Below, piece after piece: positions 24,601 through 39,600 of a DNA stretch of 64,000 nucleotides. Made by a program: the position numbers and the translations under genes. The notes under the pieces are model-generated. The model was given only the letters and a program-made list of their open reading frames with translations. It had not been told where the DNA came from and searched no databases. The stretch spans positions 15,022,001-15,086,000 of the forward strand of contig NC_073646.1 of NCBI RefSeq assembly GCF_029407905.1. The letters run 5' to 3'. Position 1 is the stretch's first letter. Each line of letters starts with the position of its first letter. The stretch comes from Bubalus kerabau. Its lineage: Eukaryota > Chordata > Mammalia > Artiodactyla > Bovidae.

Positions 24601-27600
24601 CCAGGTAGCTGACTCAGGTGGGTAATTACAGCAGAAGCAGCCACAGACAGGCTAAAGGAGACATTTTTAAAAAGTGCTGGTTATGCTTCCTTTTCCCTTA
24701 GAGTGAATTCGGAAAAAACAGCCTGCTTTTCTTCTCAACAAGAGCCTTCCCCTAGTCTGAAGCAGCTAGGATGCACCGGCTGGCAGTGCCGAGTTCACGC
24801 TGCACTTCCCACGGCATCTCCAGGAGCCACAGGGGGCGAGCACATCCCTGCGTGGCCCCCTGTCACAGTAACCACCGGGCCAGACAACCTCCTTCCAGCA
24901 ACGGTAAGGCACGTACCTCTTCTGGGGATACAAATCATTGCTTCACTATCTTGTTGGGACAAGCAGATGGTGGTGTCTGGGATCTCTGATATGATATCAA
25001 TCAACTCACAAACACCATATTCAGTGACATCCCAGTCCTTTGAGAAACACCTAGGTTTTAATCATGGAGATGGGTGAAGAATGAGAAGCAGTACTTGCCA
25101 AAATCACTTTTTAAGTTTTTCCCAAAGAATGCTGAATGGAAAACTTAGATCATTATTCTTAAATTCGGAAGAACAAGTGTCTTAAAATATTTGTTTTTAT
25201 TTTTTTCTCAACTCACCAATGATAAGCCTGTGCGAATTCTTTCACAATGACTTGTTTGCTGGCTTGGGATTTGAGAAGTTTCAGTAGATCCTGAGTAAAG
25301 CGCTTCACCTGGGCTCTGTGGGTAAGGGTCAGCAGACGTTTGGAGCCCATTCCAAGAATCTGCAAACCAGACGCTTGGGTTATTTACGCTCCTAAGACCT
25401 TGGCAGAGCCTGACTCTCTTTTTGATGGCTTGGGCTCTCTCTCCTGTTACCGCCCTCAGGGTACAAATCCTTCTGTACGATATCTGCACTTTGAAACACA
25501 GGTAGATAAACGAAGTGTGGGTGTCAGAATGAACAACTGCTCACGTGCCTGGGATCCCTTTTTTTTCCTCGCATACTCTTTCCTGAACAGTCACATGTTA
25601 TCAGCCTGGGCAACTGATTTTGTCTCTAAAAGACAGCTCAAATTTTGCAGGCCATGTTTACAAGTGGGAAGCGATTATCACACTGTAGGTTAATAGGCAA
25701 AGACTCCTTAGGAAGCTCTGTCAGGTTCCAGTCCAATAACTGGTCTTGAACTCCTTCATGAGGAAAGTAAGCCCGTGTTACAGCAGCTCCTATGGAAGAG
25801 TTAGAGAGGACTGTGCTAGGAGGAAGGAGGGCAGTCTACAGAGGTGAGAAGGAAAGTACTCCTCAGTGCACTTAAGAGTTCCTTTTAGTTGGAAACTCAC
25901 AGCTTTCTGAACAACTGAGAAGACACACACATGTATAAAGAAGTTTTTACGGGATGCTCTGCTCTGACTTCTGAGGAATTAAGTCACCAGCTACCCTGTT
26001 TCTTTGGCAGAGAGAGTCAAAGCCACAGAGGGACATTTCCACTGTTAAACAAATGAACTCTCAGCACTCCTTACCTGCAACACATGAGGCACTGCTTCTA
26101 ACAATTCGATCAGCTTGGAATACCCATAGTCCGATACCCGGCACTGCTTTGCAAAATGATGGTGGTAAGAGGGGATGAAGTTGCTAATCGGTATGACACA
26201 GGATGGTTGGTTCTTCAATAGATCAATCACTTCTCTACTGAACTGGATCAGCTGGGGGTTACCCACAGGACTTTTAGAACGCAGAAGCCAAGGGTCTAAT
26301 ACATATTTGGAGAGAAAACAGGAACATGCAAAAGACATAAAGCATGACTGCAGCAGCAGAAAGAGAAATAACTAACCCCGCGCTCCCCGTGTGAACGCAA
26401 TAATGACAAACGTAGAAGGCCACCCGCTGCTGAACTCTGGTCCTATACAACCCACAGGATAACCCAACTTCTTTACAGACTGGAGAATGCTTTCCCACTG
26501 CTTCTGGAAGTCAAGTCGCCAAAGTGAAGCGTGCTTCAATGCAGTGAGAATTTAAAAGAGAGAAGAGTAGTATGGCGAAGGCCAACACAACACTGTGAAG
26601 CAATTCTCCTTCAATTAAAAATAAATTTAGCTTCGGAGAAAAAAATGGGGATTCCAAATAAATTAGTTTCAGTTAAAAAAAAAAGGGAAGAGTAGATATA
26701 GAGGAAGTTTAAAGCTTAAATGGTTGTATGTCACAGAACCATTTGTGATGTCCTCACTAGCATACTTTTCCATAGAAACAAAATTATAAATGGTTGTTAA
26801 GCAGGTAGCCCAGAAGAGCCTAATTAACCCAGAGAGGGGCTGCAAATGTTGCCCAGATAACCATGGAAAGCAATGATGCAGAACTAGCATGAGATAAAAC
26901 TAAGAAACAGGTTTTCAAATTTATCTTGAATGTTCATATAATTAAGACACTGATTATTTTATTTACAAAAGTATAAATAATCAGATGGAAGCCCTTATAA
27001 GGGACTAGTGGGCTAATGACACAGGAGAACGGACAAAGGAGACAGCATAACACGGGGACCTGGAGGGTGTACGTCTGAGGGGCAAGGCTGGGAGAGGCTC
27101 CGGTACAAACAGCTCCTTCGTTATCCTGACCTTTCTTTCTACAGGAAGGGGCAGGGGAAGGTGGGAGCTGACGAGGAGGAAGTCTGGGAGGCCAAGGTAA
27201 CAGTGCTGTGCTCAGGTAACAGGATCAGACACCTGCAGCTCAGAGGTCGCTGAAGCCCAGAATCTCATGCATCTCCCAGATCAAAGGTCCTGGTCCCTGA
27301 CACTGAAAGAGTTAAATCTATTTTTGCATTGATCAAAGTCAAAAACATCGATCAGAATAAATTGCTGGAGTAAATATTCAGAGAAAATTCCTTCAAAGAT
27401 CTGAAACGATTTTTAAAAGGCAAGCCAAACAAGCTTTACAAAATTAGATAACTAGAGATTTGTAACTGTGGAATCTGGGTTTAAGAAAAAGTTTTTAAAA
27501 AAATAATTTATGCTGGTACTTTCCAAAGTCTAGTTCTGCCAAACCGTCAGCACTTTGGAGTTTTTAAAAGATCAAAGGAGACAACCATGCTGCTTTATGA

Positions 27601-30600
27601 GGGGCAAACAGTGCTGCTATTTGAGAGAAAGGCCAGCAGCCTGTACTGCAGTAGACCATGGCTTCAAAGGACCAAACACTGAAACCTACCTGTGTTTGGA
27701 GGCGGGGGCTTGTTGTGAATCCACTTAACTACTTTGACGCCATTCTGTGCGGTGGCGATGTTCACGCCTGGCACGCAGGTGATGAGGTGTTCCAAGGGGA
27801 CGCCCCCGCCTCGGTTTTCCTGCACTATTTCCAGTTCACCAAACTCTGCAGCATAACAATCTGGAAAACTGAAGTGGGGCAGGGGAAAAGGTTAATTAAA
27901 ATAATGAAAAAACAGAGCACCTGGCAAACAGACAGCTGCTCTTAACACATCCATTAATAAGTAATTTCTGCTAAGATGCCCATGGTCTGGCTTTGAAAGT
28001 TCAAATGAAATCCTAGAGAAGTGATCACTGTCTCTCTTTGGTACCAAAAATTCCATTAAGTTTTCTAGCGAAAGCGAAAGCGAAGTCGCTCAGTCGTGTC
28101 CGACTCTTTGCGACCCCATGGACTGTAGCCCACCAGGCTCCTCTGTCCATGGGATTCTCCAGGCAAGAATACTGGACTGGGTTGCCATTTCCTTCTCCAG
28201 GAGATCTTTCTGACCCAGGGATGGAACCCGGGTCTCCTGCATTGCAGGCAGACACTTTACCCTCTGAGCCACCAGGCAGAGGGGGTTAAAAGTAAGGTAA
28301 CCAGGTTCCAAGCTCAAGCTCCTCTAAACATATTGGTTCAGTGACTTTACAGCAACTTGCTACCACGTTGGCCCCTCTCTTAAGCCTACCACGTGGCCCA
28401 TGATGTGGTTAAACAGACTAGTGAAGGATACTTTTCTCCCTTAAATGTTGAAATCTACAACTATTTGGGACTGTGCACTCTCACAGTACTTGTGCACAGC
28501 ACTTCCAACCAGCTCTTCTCTGTGGAGGAGAATCTGCCCCACGCATGCTGATGTTTCTAAAATTCAGCACAAACATGAAATGTTCTTGTTGAAACATCAA
28601 GTGAATGAATCCCATGTTAGATACACTTTGACTACAAGTGGTAGCTAAAAACACCAGGCTGCAGCCTGGTACAGTGCGTGCTCGGGGAGAGGCCCAGGCA
28701 GAGGGCAGACTTTCTGGAAAGAGGAGAACGAAGGCATCGCAATGGCTTTGACAGTCACCTTAATAAAGGCACGGTGCCCTCGTGTGTCTGCAGAAGACTA
28801 TGGACCTGGGGCGCAAACGTCTTCAGAGAGAGAATCACAAAAGGAATCTTGTAAGAGTCTGGATCGAATTCATGTTCACTGCGGAAGAGAACAGAAACAG
28901 AGAGCTGACATTTCTCAGTGGTCTAAGATGTTCCCAAGGTAACTCTAACAGATGCGCCACGACCTTTTCCAGAATGATTGTTTTTCAAAGGAAATGGGTA
29001 ACATACCTGAAATCCTTGTTGGGACAGTGCTGCCTGCAGACAGGCTCGTGGTATTCTAACTCTTCAAATATAATAGGGCTGCAGTTTGTTGAGGAGCCGT
29101 CGTGAGACTGGGAAGACCCCAAGGGGCTCTGGCGGGCCTGACTGCTGGGTAAGAGACACACCAGCCTGCCATTTCCTTGTTCACGGATTGCAACTGTGTC
29201 TGTTAGTTTATACAGATCTGACACATTCAACCTGTGTCCAAACCTAGAAACAAGGAAAAAGAGAGAGAGATGCTGAGTTAAAGAGAATATTTTTCTTCAG
29301 TTGTAGAGAAATGCGTGACCTGTTTAGATAAAGCTCTGTAACCAAGAATGGATCCCTGTCTCTTCGAAAAGTAAAACTGGGATAATTCTACTATAAATTC
29401 ATTCACCATCAAACCAGTAACACTCAGCACTCCTTGCAATCATCCCGGGCCCACTGCCCATTACACTGATTATATGTATTATTTGGTATATGCCCTCCGG
29501 CCCCACAGTCTCTGTAAATGCCTCACCGAAATTTCTGAGATGGAAAACTATCTGCTGTAACCCCTGTCAACTTGGCCTCCGCTTCAGTTCCAAATCCCTA
29601 TTACCTCTCACCATCTCTGCTCCCCTCCCTCAGAGGTATTCCCCTTTCCAGCTACTCCTCACGTCCACTATGCTTCAGTCTCCTGATCTACACTAGACTG
29701 GACTCCCCAGTCACCACTCTTGACTTGTGCCTTTCACACCTGGAACACAAAGGCGCAGGATCTGAAGGCAGACAGATTGAGTTCAAATCCTGATTCTACC
29801 TGTAAGACCTTAGTCAAGTTATACACTGAACCTACCCCTCAGTTTGCCCGTCTGTTAAACGGGGTGACAATCCCTACATCATAAAGTGGATATGGGGATG
29901 ACACATGCTATATATGCAGAGTGCTTAGCACACAGTAAGTGCTTGTTCAATGTTATCTGCTCTAATGGTCCCTCCCAGTGCCCTGTCTACATGCTCAGAT
30001 CTCCCTGCAAACGCCAGTCTTAAGTCTGGTCCCCACACCCCACACTGCCCCGTCCACAGAAACCCGGTCTCCTCTGTGCTCTCTCAGTCTGGAGCTCTTG
30101 CATCTCCTCTGAAATGGAAACAGCTGGTCTCTCGAGAGCCGCCTCTGCTGTTTCACCATCCAATCTGCCACCCTGTTCCCTCCAGGATTTTCTCCATAGG
30201 ACTCTCTGGTGTCAGCTTCCAAGTCACCACAGGTTGCCTCCTCCTCCGCTCCAAACCTCACACCACTTTCTCAGCTCCCAACTCCCCTGAGAGCACTCTG
30301 GCCTCTGGGTTCCCGCTGGCTTCCAGGCCCTAGTGGCATTCCACCCAGTTCTGCCCTCTCTCTGGCTCTTCTCCCATTCCTCTGAACTGATCTGTTCCCA
30401 GGACTTCCAAGATCATCTTTAGGCAAACAACTGCCGTATCTTCAGAGCTGACTTCTTTCTTGAAGGAGACTCTACATGTGTAGAAGACCCCTGAACTCTC
30501 TTCCCAGACATTCCAATTGCTCCCTAAAACTCAGATGCTCAAAGCCAAGATTAAAAACTTACTATACCTCCTAAACAAGCTTTCTTTCTTTTCTATTCCA

Positions 30601-33600
30601 GCTTAACCATATAACCTTTCCCTCAGTCATCTGGGGCAAAAAACTCAGAATCAAACTGACCTCTACTTTCCACCTTGCCTGCTACATAAAACTAGTTACT
30701 AAGCCCTATTTCACGGGCACCTGACACTTCTGTGGGGTCTGGTTCCCGTTCTGACAGTGTCTGCTTAGAGCCGGGACTGGTCCCCACGTTCCGTGTCCCC
30801 TTCTCCCCCAGTTCCGTTCACTCCAGCTCAGACACCATCCCTGCCTGAAGCCTTCCCACCACACCTCCCCTCCCCGTCCTTTCTCTGACCTTTCAGTGGC
30901 TCCCACTACCCATGCGATCAATCATGGCCAAGCTCCTGGTTCCTTGCACCCTCTGTAACCTCAAGGCATTTTCTCCTTTGTAAGGACGGTTTTCTTTGTT
31001 CTATACAATAAATGGTGACTGTCTTTTTCCCTTCCAGACACACACCCCTCACCCCAAAAAATGGGCTGTCTTCCCAGCTCTGCACCCTCCAGAGCCTTTC
31101 GTTCCACTGGGATTTGCTGTCTGCTGAGCGCTGAGTACCGAAGACTCAGTATTACGTCTGATCCAGTGCCTGCTGTCCCAGAGCTTACAGTCTAGAAGGT
31201 GCCTGAAAACGTTCACTCAATGAATAACAGAACAAATCAGCCAAGTGGAAAACATACAAGTACAGCTTTAGGGACTGAGGTCTAAATTTACTAAAAATAA
31301 AAGACGTTTTTAAAATATGTGTTTTTAAAACTGGACTTTCAATCTGAACACAACTGCCTTGGTCTTACTTCCTCCCCTGGCTCCCTAAGAGTTGCTACCA
31401 GTGTAAGTCACCCATCAGCATTGGCTAGATCAATGAAAGCAACAACCCTCACTTACTTTTTTTCATAGATATCTGTAAATTTAAAAAGAGGCAGACAACA
31501 GGCAGGAGCATCCTGGAGAATGGACATTGTTTCTGCACTGCAAGAAAAACGGTTAGCCCATTAGAGAACAGATGTCTTCCTCTCTGTTCCAAATTGTTTT
31601 TAAAAACAAGAGTTCATTAACACAATGTATACACAAAATAAATACACTCATTTATTCTCAGAGTTTGAGCTTCCAGAAAAACTTAAAAGAATGGACTTTA
31701 GGAACACAGCAATTAAAGAATATTTAATCATACACTGGGACTTTTATCAGACTCAAGCAGAGATTTCCACACCTGTGTATCAGAAAGCAAAGGGCAGATG
31801 AGCCAGTCTCCTGCCACAGTGTAGTTCTACCAGAGAGATGCGAGAGGACTCCCCACAGCTGAAGATATACAACTGAATACACTTAAGAGTGACTGGCTCT
31901 GAGCCATAGGATTATGGATTATTCTTCTGTCCCCAGCCTCTTTTATGTTCCTAAAATTTCCAAATTTTCTTCAATGAGTATTATTTTTATTCGACAAAAT
32001 TAAAAAATAACTTAAAATAATGGTGAAGCTTTGACTTGTCTACGTCGTGAAATGATTACCACAATCAGTTAAGTGAACATCCATCACCTCATCCAGATAC
32101 AAAATAAAAGAAAAATAACGTTCCCCCTTGTGATGAGAACTCTTTTGATATACTCTAACAACTTCCATGCACGACGGCAGTGTTAACGGTATTAACCATG
32201 TTGTACATTACATTCCTAGTACTTGGGTTATCTTATAACTGGAAGTTTGTACCTTTTGATCACCTTCATTCAATTACTCCCCACTCCCCACCTCTAGTAA
32301 CTACAAAGCTAATCACTTTTTTATGTGAGTTTGCTTGTTTTTTTGAAGTATAATTGGCTGACAAAGGTATATTGTTACTGGTGCACAAATCATTATGCTG
32401 TACACCTAAAACTTAAACAGTGCTCTACGTCAAAAGCGTATCATGAATAAAACCATCACCAGACTCCTAAGATTAATCTAATTATAATGTAGATGTATGG
32501 GGCTGGGTGTCGATTCGACTTTGAAGATGTACCTCCAAGTTAAGAGCATAGAGCTTTGTAGATTTACCCCTTATAGATAAATCTACCTTCTATTAAAATT
32601 GGAAGGTAGTATTCCAGACTTTCTAGGCTTATAAACTTTTGCTGTAGAGGTCCACTATTTTTAGAACCTGTTCTGGATATGTAGCATATTATTTTACTCT
32701 TAAATGCCGGCCAAGATTAAGCTGAGATTCATCTTTGATTAATGACTTGAACAAGAGTAAATTATTCTAGTTAGCTTATTACTAACTTCTACCTTATTTC
32801 TAACTCTATCAAGAGAATGGGGGAAAAGCATTACTGCATATGTGAGTATTACAAGAGGGTTGGGGATGGGATAAAATCTATTTTTATTATTTCCAAAATT
32901 GTTTCTGGGCCAAAAATAACATTTTTGAAACAAACGGCTTGTTCTTTACCTCAGTAAAGAGAGTGATTTATTAGCAGCTCCTGTGGCAAGTGAGACCAGG
33001 ATTTTCTTGCTGCCAATTTTGTATCTGTGGAGGCTATTCACCGCACCAATAGCTTCTTGTAAGTTCTCCATCTGAACCACAGCTTTGAGTTGATAATCTG
33101 TGTGGGGGCTGAGCTCAACACTCTTCACCTGCAGTAGTAAAAAGAAAACAGAATGCCGATCTGCCAGAACCGTGTCCTCTTGAAACTGAAGGTCAATCCC
33201 TAAGGAATTCGCTTGTGGACATCAGTGCTGCTGTGAGGGAACCTGTCTGAACACCGCACTTCCGCCGACCACAACGGAAGCAAGCTAGGATGGGTGACCT
33301 TCAGGAATGTGACACCAGCCTGGCTGGCCTGTGCTCTGGCACATAGAGCTCGCCAAGACACACCGGGTCTTCTCCAGATCCTGCCAAAACTGAGGCAGAG
33401 CCAGTTTAAGAACCAGCAAAAGGAGCATTTTTTAGCAACCTGCAACTAAAAACTGAATCAGACACTGTAAGATGAACAAACAAAAACAGCCAACATCATT
33501 CTAGAATCCTGTTTCTGTATTTTAGCAGCTGGAGCTAACTAAAATCCATCAGTGTTTTATTTTCCAAAGACCCACTAAATCCCTGCCCGGGACCACAAGT

Positions 33601-36600
33601 ATGTCTCTGCCAGGCTTCTCGCTCTCTGGGGCTGCGTCCTAAAAACTGAACACACAGCACCAGCACAAGGAGACCCAAGTAAAAAAAGAAGGTGTTCAAA
33701 CTCGTGAAGCAACACTTACAGCCTGCCTGTGGTTATGTGTGGTGTGTCAAGTGCGCTCATCCTGAAATGCAGCAAGGGGCAGAACAAAGGGAGGAGAGAG
33801 AGTGAAAGGTTACCTTGCCGTGCCTAGAAAATGCTTCCTGCATGAGCTGCTGCAGCTCCTTCCGGGACAACCTGTAGTCCAGGTTGCTGATCTGGACGTC
33901 AACACCATGAGCGAATGGGTCTGGGCAGTCGGCACCAACGCTCGAATGTGCAGCGTTGAAAGCAAGCGGGGATGCTCTGTTAAAGAGGTTTGGAGACAGA
34001 TTCCTGCTTAAAACATATGGAGTGAGGCCTAACAACTGTTTAGAAATGTCTTAAAACTGTTATTCTATTTATTCAGTTTATGTCATTTAGATTTTGCTTG
34101 AAACTATGTTAAAAACTTTTTTCCGAAATACAGTTTGGTTCTCAAATGTGCTATTTCTTAAAACATCACACTGACTGGACTCATTGTCAGAAGTACTATC
34201 TGTTGACACCCTGATTAACAACAACAACAACAATTTTACTTATCATCAAACATTCTTTTGTTGGATTAGTTAAAGCTACAGGAAGAAATTACAGGCAAGG
34301 CTGATGAGTTCATTTTCCACTTTGGGTATTTATTCTTAGGAAATCAGCCTGTGATATTAATGTCAGCCATTTACCCTCTCCTCAGCTCTGAAAAAGCCAG
34401 ATATTCTTGCTCATATGTTGTGGCTTTTCCCCCTGGGAGGAAAACTTTCACATCAATTTGTAGACGCCATTTTACAGGTTCAAAGTCGCTTTCAACAGTG
34501 AGTTTTCACCATCCCAGCAGAATAAATACAATGCTAGCGGGAGCTCATGAGACCGAACATGGCCTCACGGCTCCTCCTGTTTTCCGAGCTTTCAGAATTA
34601 CTCAGAGTAAATTCAGAAAGCTTAAATAAGGAGTTACACAGATGGTTACAGTGGTTTACAGAGACCTTCGTTTCCCAAACAGCTTCCAATAATTACCCTA
34701 TGAATAAAAAGAACGAATGCATGTCAGTTTAGGCCTCTTTCTCAGCCTGATGAAGTGATAAGGGCGTAGTAAAGACATCTTAATGTGCCCCCATCACTGG
34801 CCAAGGACTCCAGGACAGGCTTCTCTGACCTCAGCTTACCAAGATTCCCACATGGAGGATGGAGAAAGGCAAGAAGCAATGCCCCCAAATGCTACCCGAA
34901 GAAAAGGGAACTGGTAGAAGAGAGGTGGAAGCTTTCTCTTTTATTTTTATTACTATTTATGGCTCAAACATTTTCAATTTGTAAAATTTTTACTCTAAAT
35001 TTTTACTGGAGAAGGTTGCGTTACGATGTTGTGTTAAGTTTCTACTGTGCAGCAAGGTCAGCTGTCCCTTCTTCTTTTGGATTCCTTCCCGTTTGGGTCA
35101 CCAAGAGCATCAAGTAGAGTTCCTTGTGCTGTACGGTAGGTTCTCATTAGTTACCTATTTTATACGTAGTACTAAGGTTTCTCTTATAATTACGCACTTC
35201 TGTACTGCTTGAATTCTGTTGAATAAACAGATTACTTCATAAGCCCTTCTACTGCATACAACCACTCCACGGATCAAGACCCACTCACCGAGAAGACCAA
35301 GGCTGAGCCGTGAGCAGGGGACTCACTTGCCTGGATGCGATCAACTTGCTAAAAGCAGACGGGTAACTCACTTGGAACAGAGTCTCCTCCTTCTCTTTCT
35401 TCTCCACAGGAGAACTGGTGGCACTGCGGGCGCCGAGGCTCTCTTTCCTGGTGGAGGGAAACAGTGCAGGCAGGCGGTCACGTGCTGCCCTTCACAGCAA
35501 AACAAGCAGCTGTGAGGGAGAGTAGCGGGACCTACTTGGGATTGGTTTTGTAAACAGATTCTGCCAACCCTGGGGCTTTAGGTGCGGGCGCTGCGGCACA
35601 TGAGCTTCTGTGAGGAGGCGCCCCCGGCCGCAGGTGGCCTTGCTGGGGCTCACTGCTTCGAGTGCCAGTCTTTGACTCCAGGCGGCACAGCTCCTTAAGA
35701 GAGACAAGAGCAAGGGAGTTTAATAGTTAAAGTCTCCAAGATGTGTCAGACCTCGTACAGGAAACACCTGACTTCAAACAGCCTTGAAAATATAGGATAA
35801 CAAAAACAGTACAGACACACCAAAAGCAGGTGAGCATGTAAAACGGAGAGCCCACAAAAGCAAACCCAGCATAAACTTCAGAAGGCAAGCGGCGTCACAA
35901 TTACCTGTAAACTTTTCACGTTGGCGTTTCTGGTAGCAGATCCAGAATTTGCCTGCGACCCTTTTCCAGGTGCGGCTTTGGCACTGGAAGGTGACTCACT
36001 TATATCTTTGATGAGGCACAGTTTTGGATTCTTAAGTTTCTTGGGAGACTTCACTTTATCAGCAGTTGCGTTTGAACTCTTGGTTTCACAGAGCTCACTG
36101 CTTTTTGGAGTAAATGACACGATGATCCTGTTACCAAAGACATCTTCATTTTCCATCCGCTTCAGAGCCCGTTCCGCGCTGTCTCGGTTTATGAAGCGGA
36201 GGATGGCGCTGCAGCCTGTGATGTTCAGCACTTTCCCGCCACAGTTATCGGACAGGCGTCTGAGCCTGTTGCTGATGCTCTTGCCGTCTTTGTTGGCCGG
36301 TAGGTTATAAACGTAGAGCAGAGTGTGGCACTGTGGACACAGACAAAGTGTTAAAACAGGTGGACTCAGGGGCCCACGCTCAATTACAAAGAACGGTGAT
36401 CTCCAAACTACAGTGACCTTGGGGGAGGGAGAACAGAGACTTGTATGGGAAAGGATACACGTACTTAGACTGAAAAACACAGAGGAAAAAAAAAAAAGAA
36501 ATGTATCTAAAATTATCACTCTGGTGAATCAGAAAAAATATGTGGCAAGATTTAATGTTTTGAATAATCAGGTTTTTATTTTAATCATAAGGAATAAAGA

Positions 36601-39600
36601 TCTCTACAATGAATGGGTAACCTCTCACCTAAGATAGTATATTTGACTTAAAGGCCTTCCAGATTAAAACAGGGAGTGCCAAACAGAAGCAGAGGGAGGA
36701 AATGTACCTACAGCCAGAAGACGTAAAGAATAACAACAAAAGTCAATTAGAGGTGCAGCTCCAAAGCTTGAAACAGGTACTGCCAGCGGCAGACCATCCT
36801 AAGCATGTGTTTAATCTCGGGCCAGGCTCTGATCTCACTGGGTATCAGGGGTGCAGAGACCAGCACTGCAAGCGCCTGAATCTGGAGGCAATCACGGAAG
36901 GACCGCCAGCGGCCTGAATTTTTTTCCAAGGTGCTGACTTCCTCCTCACTAAAATGAAGAGGTTTGGTGAGATCATTCCTAAAGTGCTTCCATAACTCTC
37001 AAGTTATTAAAGTATGTTAAAACTGCATTTCACGAATGGGACTGCCTACCCTTCTGGACCATCCACGCTACAGCTCCTTTCTATTATCATTAACGTGCGT
37101 TAGTCGCTCAGTCGTGACCAACTGTGACCCCAAGGACTGCAGCCCACCAGGCTCCTCTGTCCATGGGGTTCTCCAGGCAAGAGTACTGGAGTGGGCTGCC
37201 ATTCCCTTCTCCAGGGGATCTTCCTGACCTGGGGATGGAACTCGAGTCTCCCACAATGCAGGCAGATTCTTTACCATCTGATCCACCAGGGAATCCATAT
37301 ATATTCTCCAAACAGCTTAAACACAAGTTCAGTGTCCCAGTAAACATCTTATCCTAAATCAAGACTGTGAGAAATGCTCGTCCTGCTGGAAACACGTGCA
37401 CATTCTCCTATTAAGTGGCTTATCAGGGTGACAGGTGTAGTGCCCACTACTCCTGATTGTGCTCGTGCATGGCAGGGTCTGCAACCAGAGAAGACAGGCT
37501 CAGAGACCAGCTGGGGCTTCAGGACAAAGTGCCGCAACTGTACAATCATTCTGCCTATTTGACTCCAACCACACCAAGATACGCAAACCATCATCATATT
37601 CTTTACCCTTAAAACTTGGGCAAAAATAGTAGTAACTCTCATTCCGTTACTGCCATACACCTCACACAAAACACTGCTAACTGGCAAGTGGTTGTCAGTA
37701 AGGTGAATCTAAAAGTCAGTTTCCTATATTTTGAAAAATATAAAAGCAAAATTCACACACTGGATTTCCCTGGTGTACGATGGATAGGTATCTGCCTGCC
37801 AGTGCAGGGGATGTGAGTTTAATGCCTGGTCCAGGAAGACTTCACATTCCATGGAGCAACTAAGCCTGTGCGACACAACCACTGAGCCCGAGTGCTGCAA
37901 CTACTGAAAGCTGAGTGCCTGGAGCCTGTGCTCCGCAAGAGAAGCCACCGCAATGAGAAGCCCGTGCACCACAACGGAGAGCGGCCCCCGCTCGCTGCAA
38001 CTAGAAAAAGCCCATGAGCGGCAACAAAGACTCAGCACACACACAAAAATTAAAACAAAGACATTCACACATACCAGTTCTCTGTATATTTATAAGAGAA
38101 TGGAAAGTTTCTAGGGCTATTTCAAAATCTAGCCAGCCTACTACAAAGAACACCCTCACCTGGGCTTGGACACCCATAATGGAGGACTGTCTTGAGTCTC
38201 CACAATCTTAACTAGACTACAGCAGAAAGCACACAAACCCACTTACTGGCATTTTTAGCGGTAACCTGGGGGGCAGGTCAGAAATGAATTCTTCAAATCT
38301 GATCAGCTCGTTGGCGTGATGCAGCAGTGCTTCTGAGGCCTGGTTTTTATGGACCAGAATTATATGGAAGCCATGCCTGTGTCTCAGGTCACTAAGTTCC
38401 AATGCAAAATTGACGTCAGCTGAAAGACAGGATACAGCCCACCCCCATCTCCACAGATTAGAAACACTTGACAGACAGGCACCTCTAATAACACCCACTG
38501 AGAAGAAAGGAACAGCAGGATTGTGTTCAAAGTGGCCCCCCGACCCCTTTTTAGAATAGGAACACATTTCACATCAGAAGAATTAACATAGTAAGACAAT
38601 TTTACCATAGACTCATGCTGAACTCCCAAGACACATTATTTTTAGTAGTAAAAATGAACAAATATTAATGTTCTGGGGAGCCCCAACTTCATCTTGGATT
38701 TTTCTTTTAAATAAGCAAAATGGAGCCCAGGACTAAAACAAACAAAAAAATTACATTTTCTTTAATAAACTTGGCCCTACAAGAATCCTTACTCAGATTC
38801 CCCAGAGAAAAATACAGAAATCCATGTAGTTCCTTTTCTTTTTTTAACAGTTTTCAAAGGTAAGCATAAGCATGTCCCATGTATTTCAGCATCTCTGGGG
38901 GCACATTTTATTTTAACATATTCTGGCTTCTATGATAATTCACACATAGAGAGTTTAGCTGAAATTAGCAGATGTTTCTACACTTACTTGACACAAGAAC
39001 CACAGTGGCGGGAGCAGTGTGAGTATTTGCAAACCTTCGGAGGCTCTGGCGGAGCTTGTCGTCAGCAGCGTTCTTTGCAGTAGCATTGATGTGGGCGACA
39101 GTTACCTGCATTAATTTATAATAAGGACAGATGAGAAAGAGCTGAGGTTAGAAAGCCACTACACATTCTGCCCACATCTTAATAGACAGTTCTTGAGGAA
39201 CCTTTGATTTCTATTGCCACTCAGGGATGGGGAAAAAAAATTACAATCAAATCTCAGTAATTTCACATTCAGTTCTCCAGACAAATTAACTGTATTCATT
39301 ATTACCCCTACTTTCATCTCTAATCTTCTGCTTTTGCACTTCATCCATTCCCCTTTCAGAATAGAAAGTGAAATTTTAAGTAGTTAAATTAGCTCTCTCT
39401 AGCATCTTTTGCCAACAATGTGTGGGTGGCAAAGATTTGATATATGATTAAGGTAAGACTCAGGGCTGTGTTTGATGTTATTAGCTTCCAGCTTAAGAGA
39501 ACAGACTTTGGGGTCAATCTGGATTTAAATCCAAGTTCATCCACTTACTGGCCATGTGATCTTAAAAAAGTTGCTTAACCACTTGGGTCCTTTCATTTGT

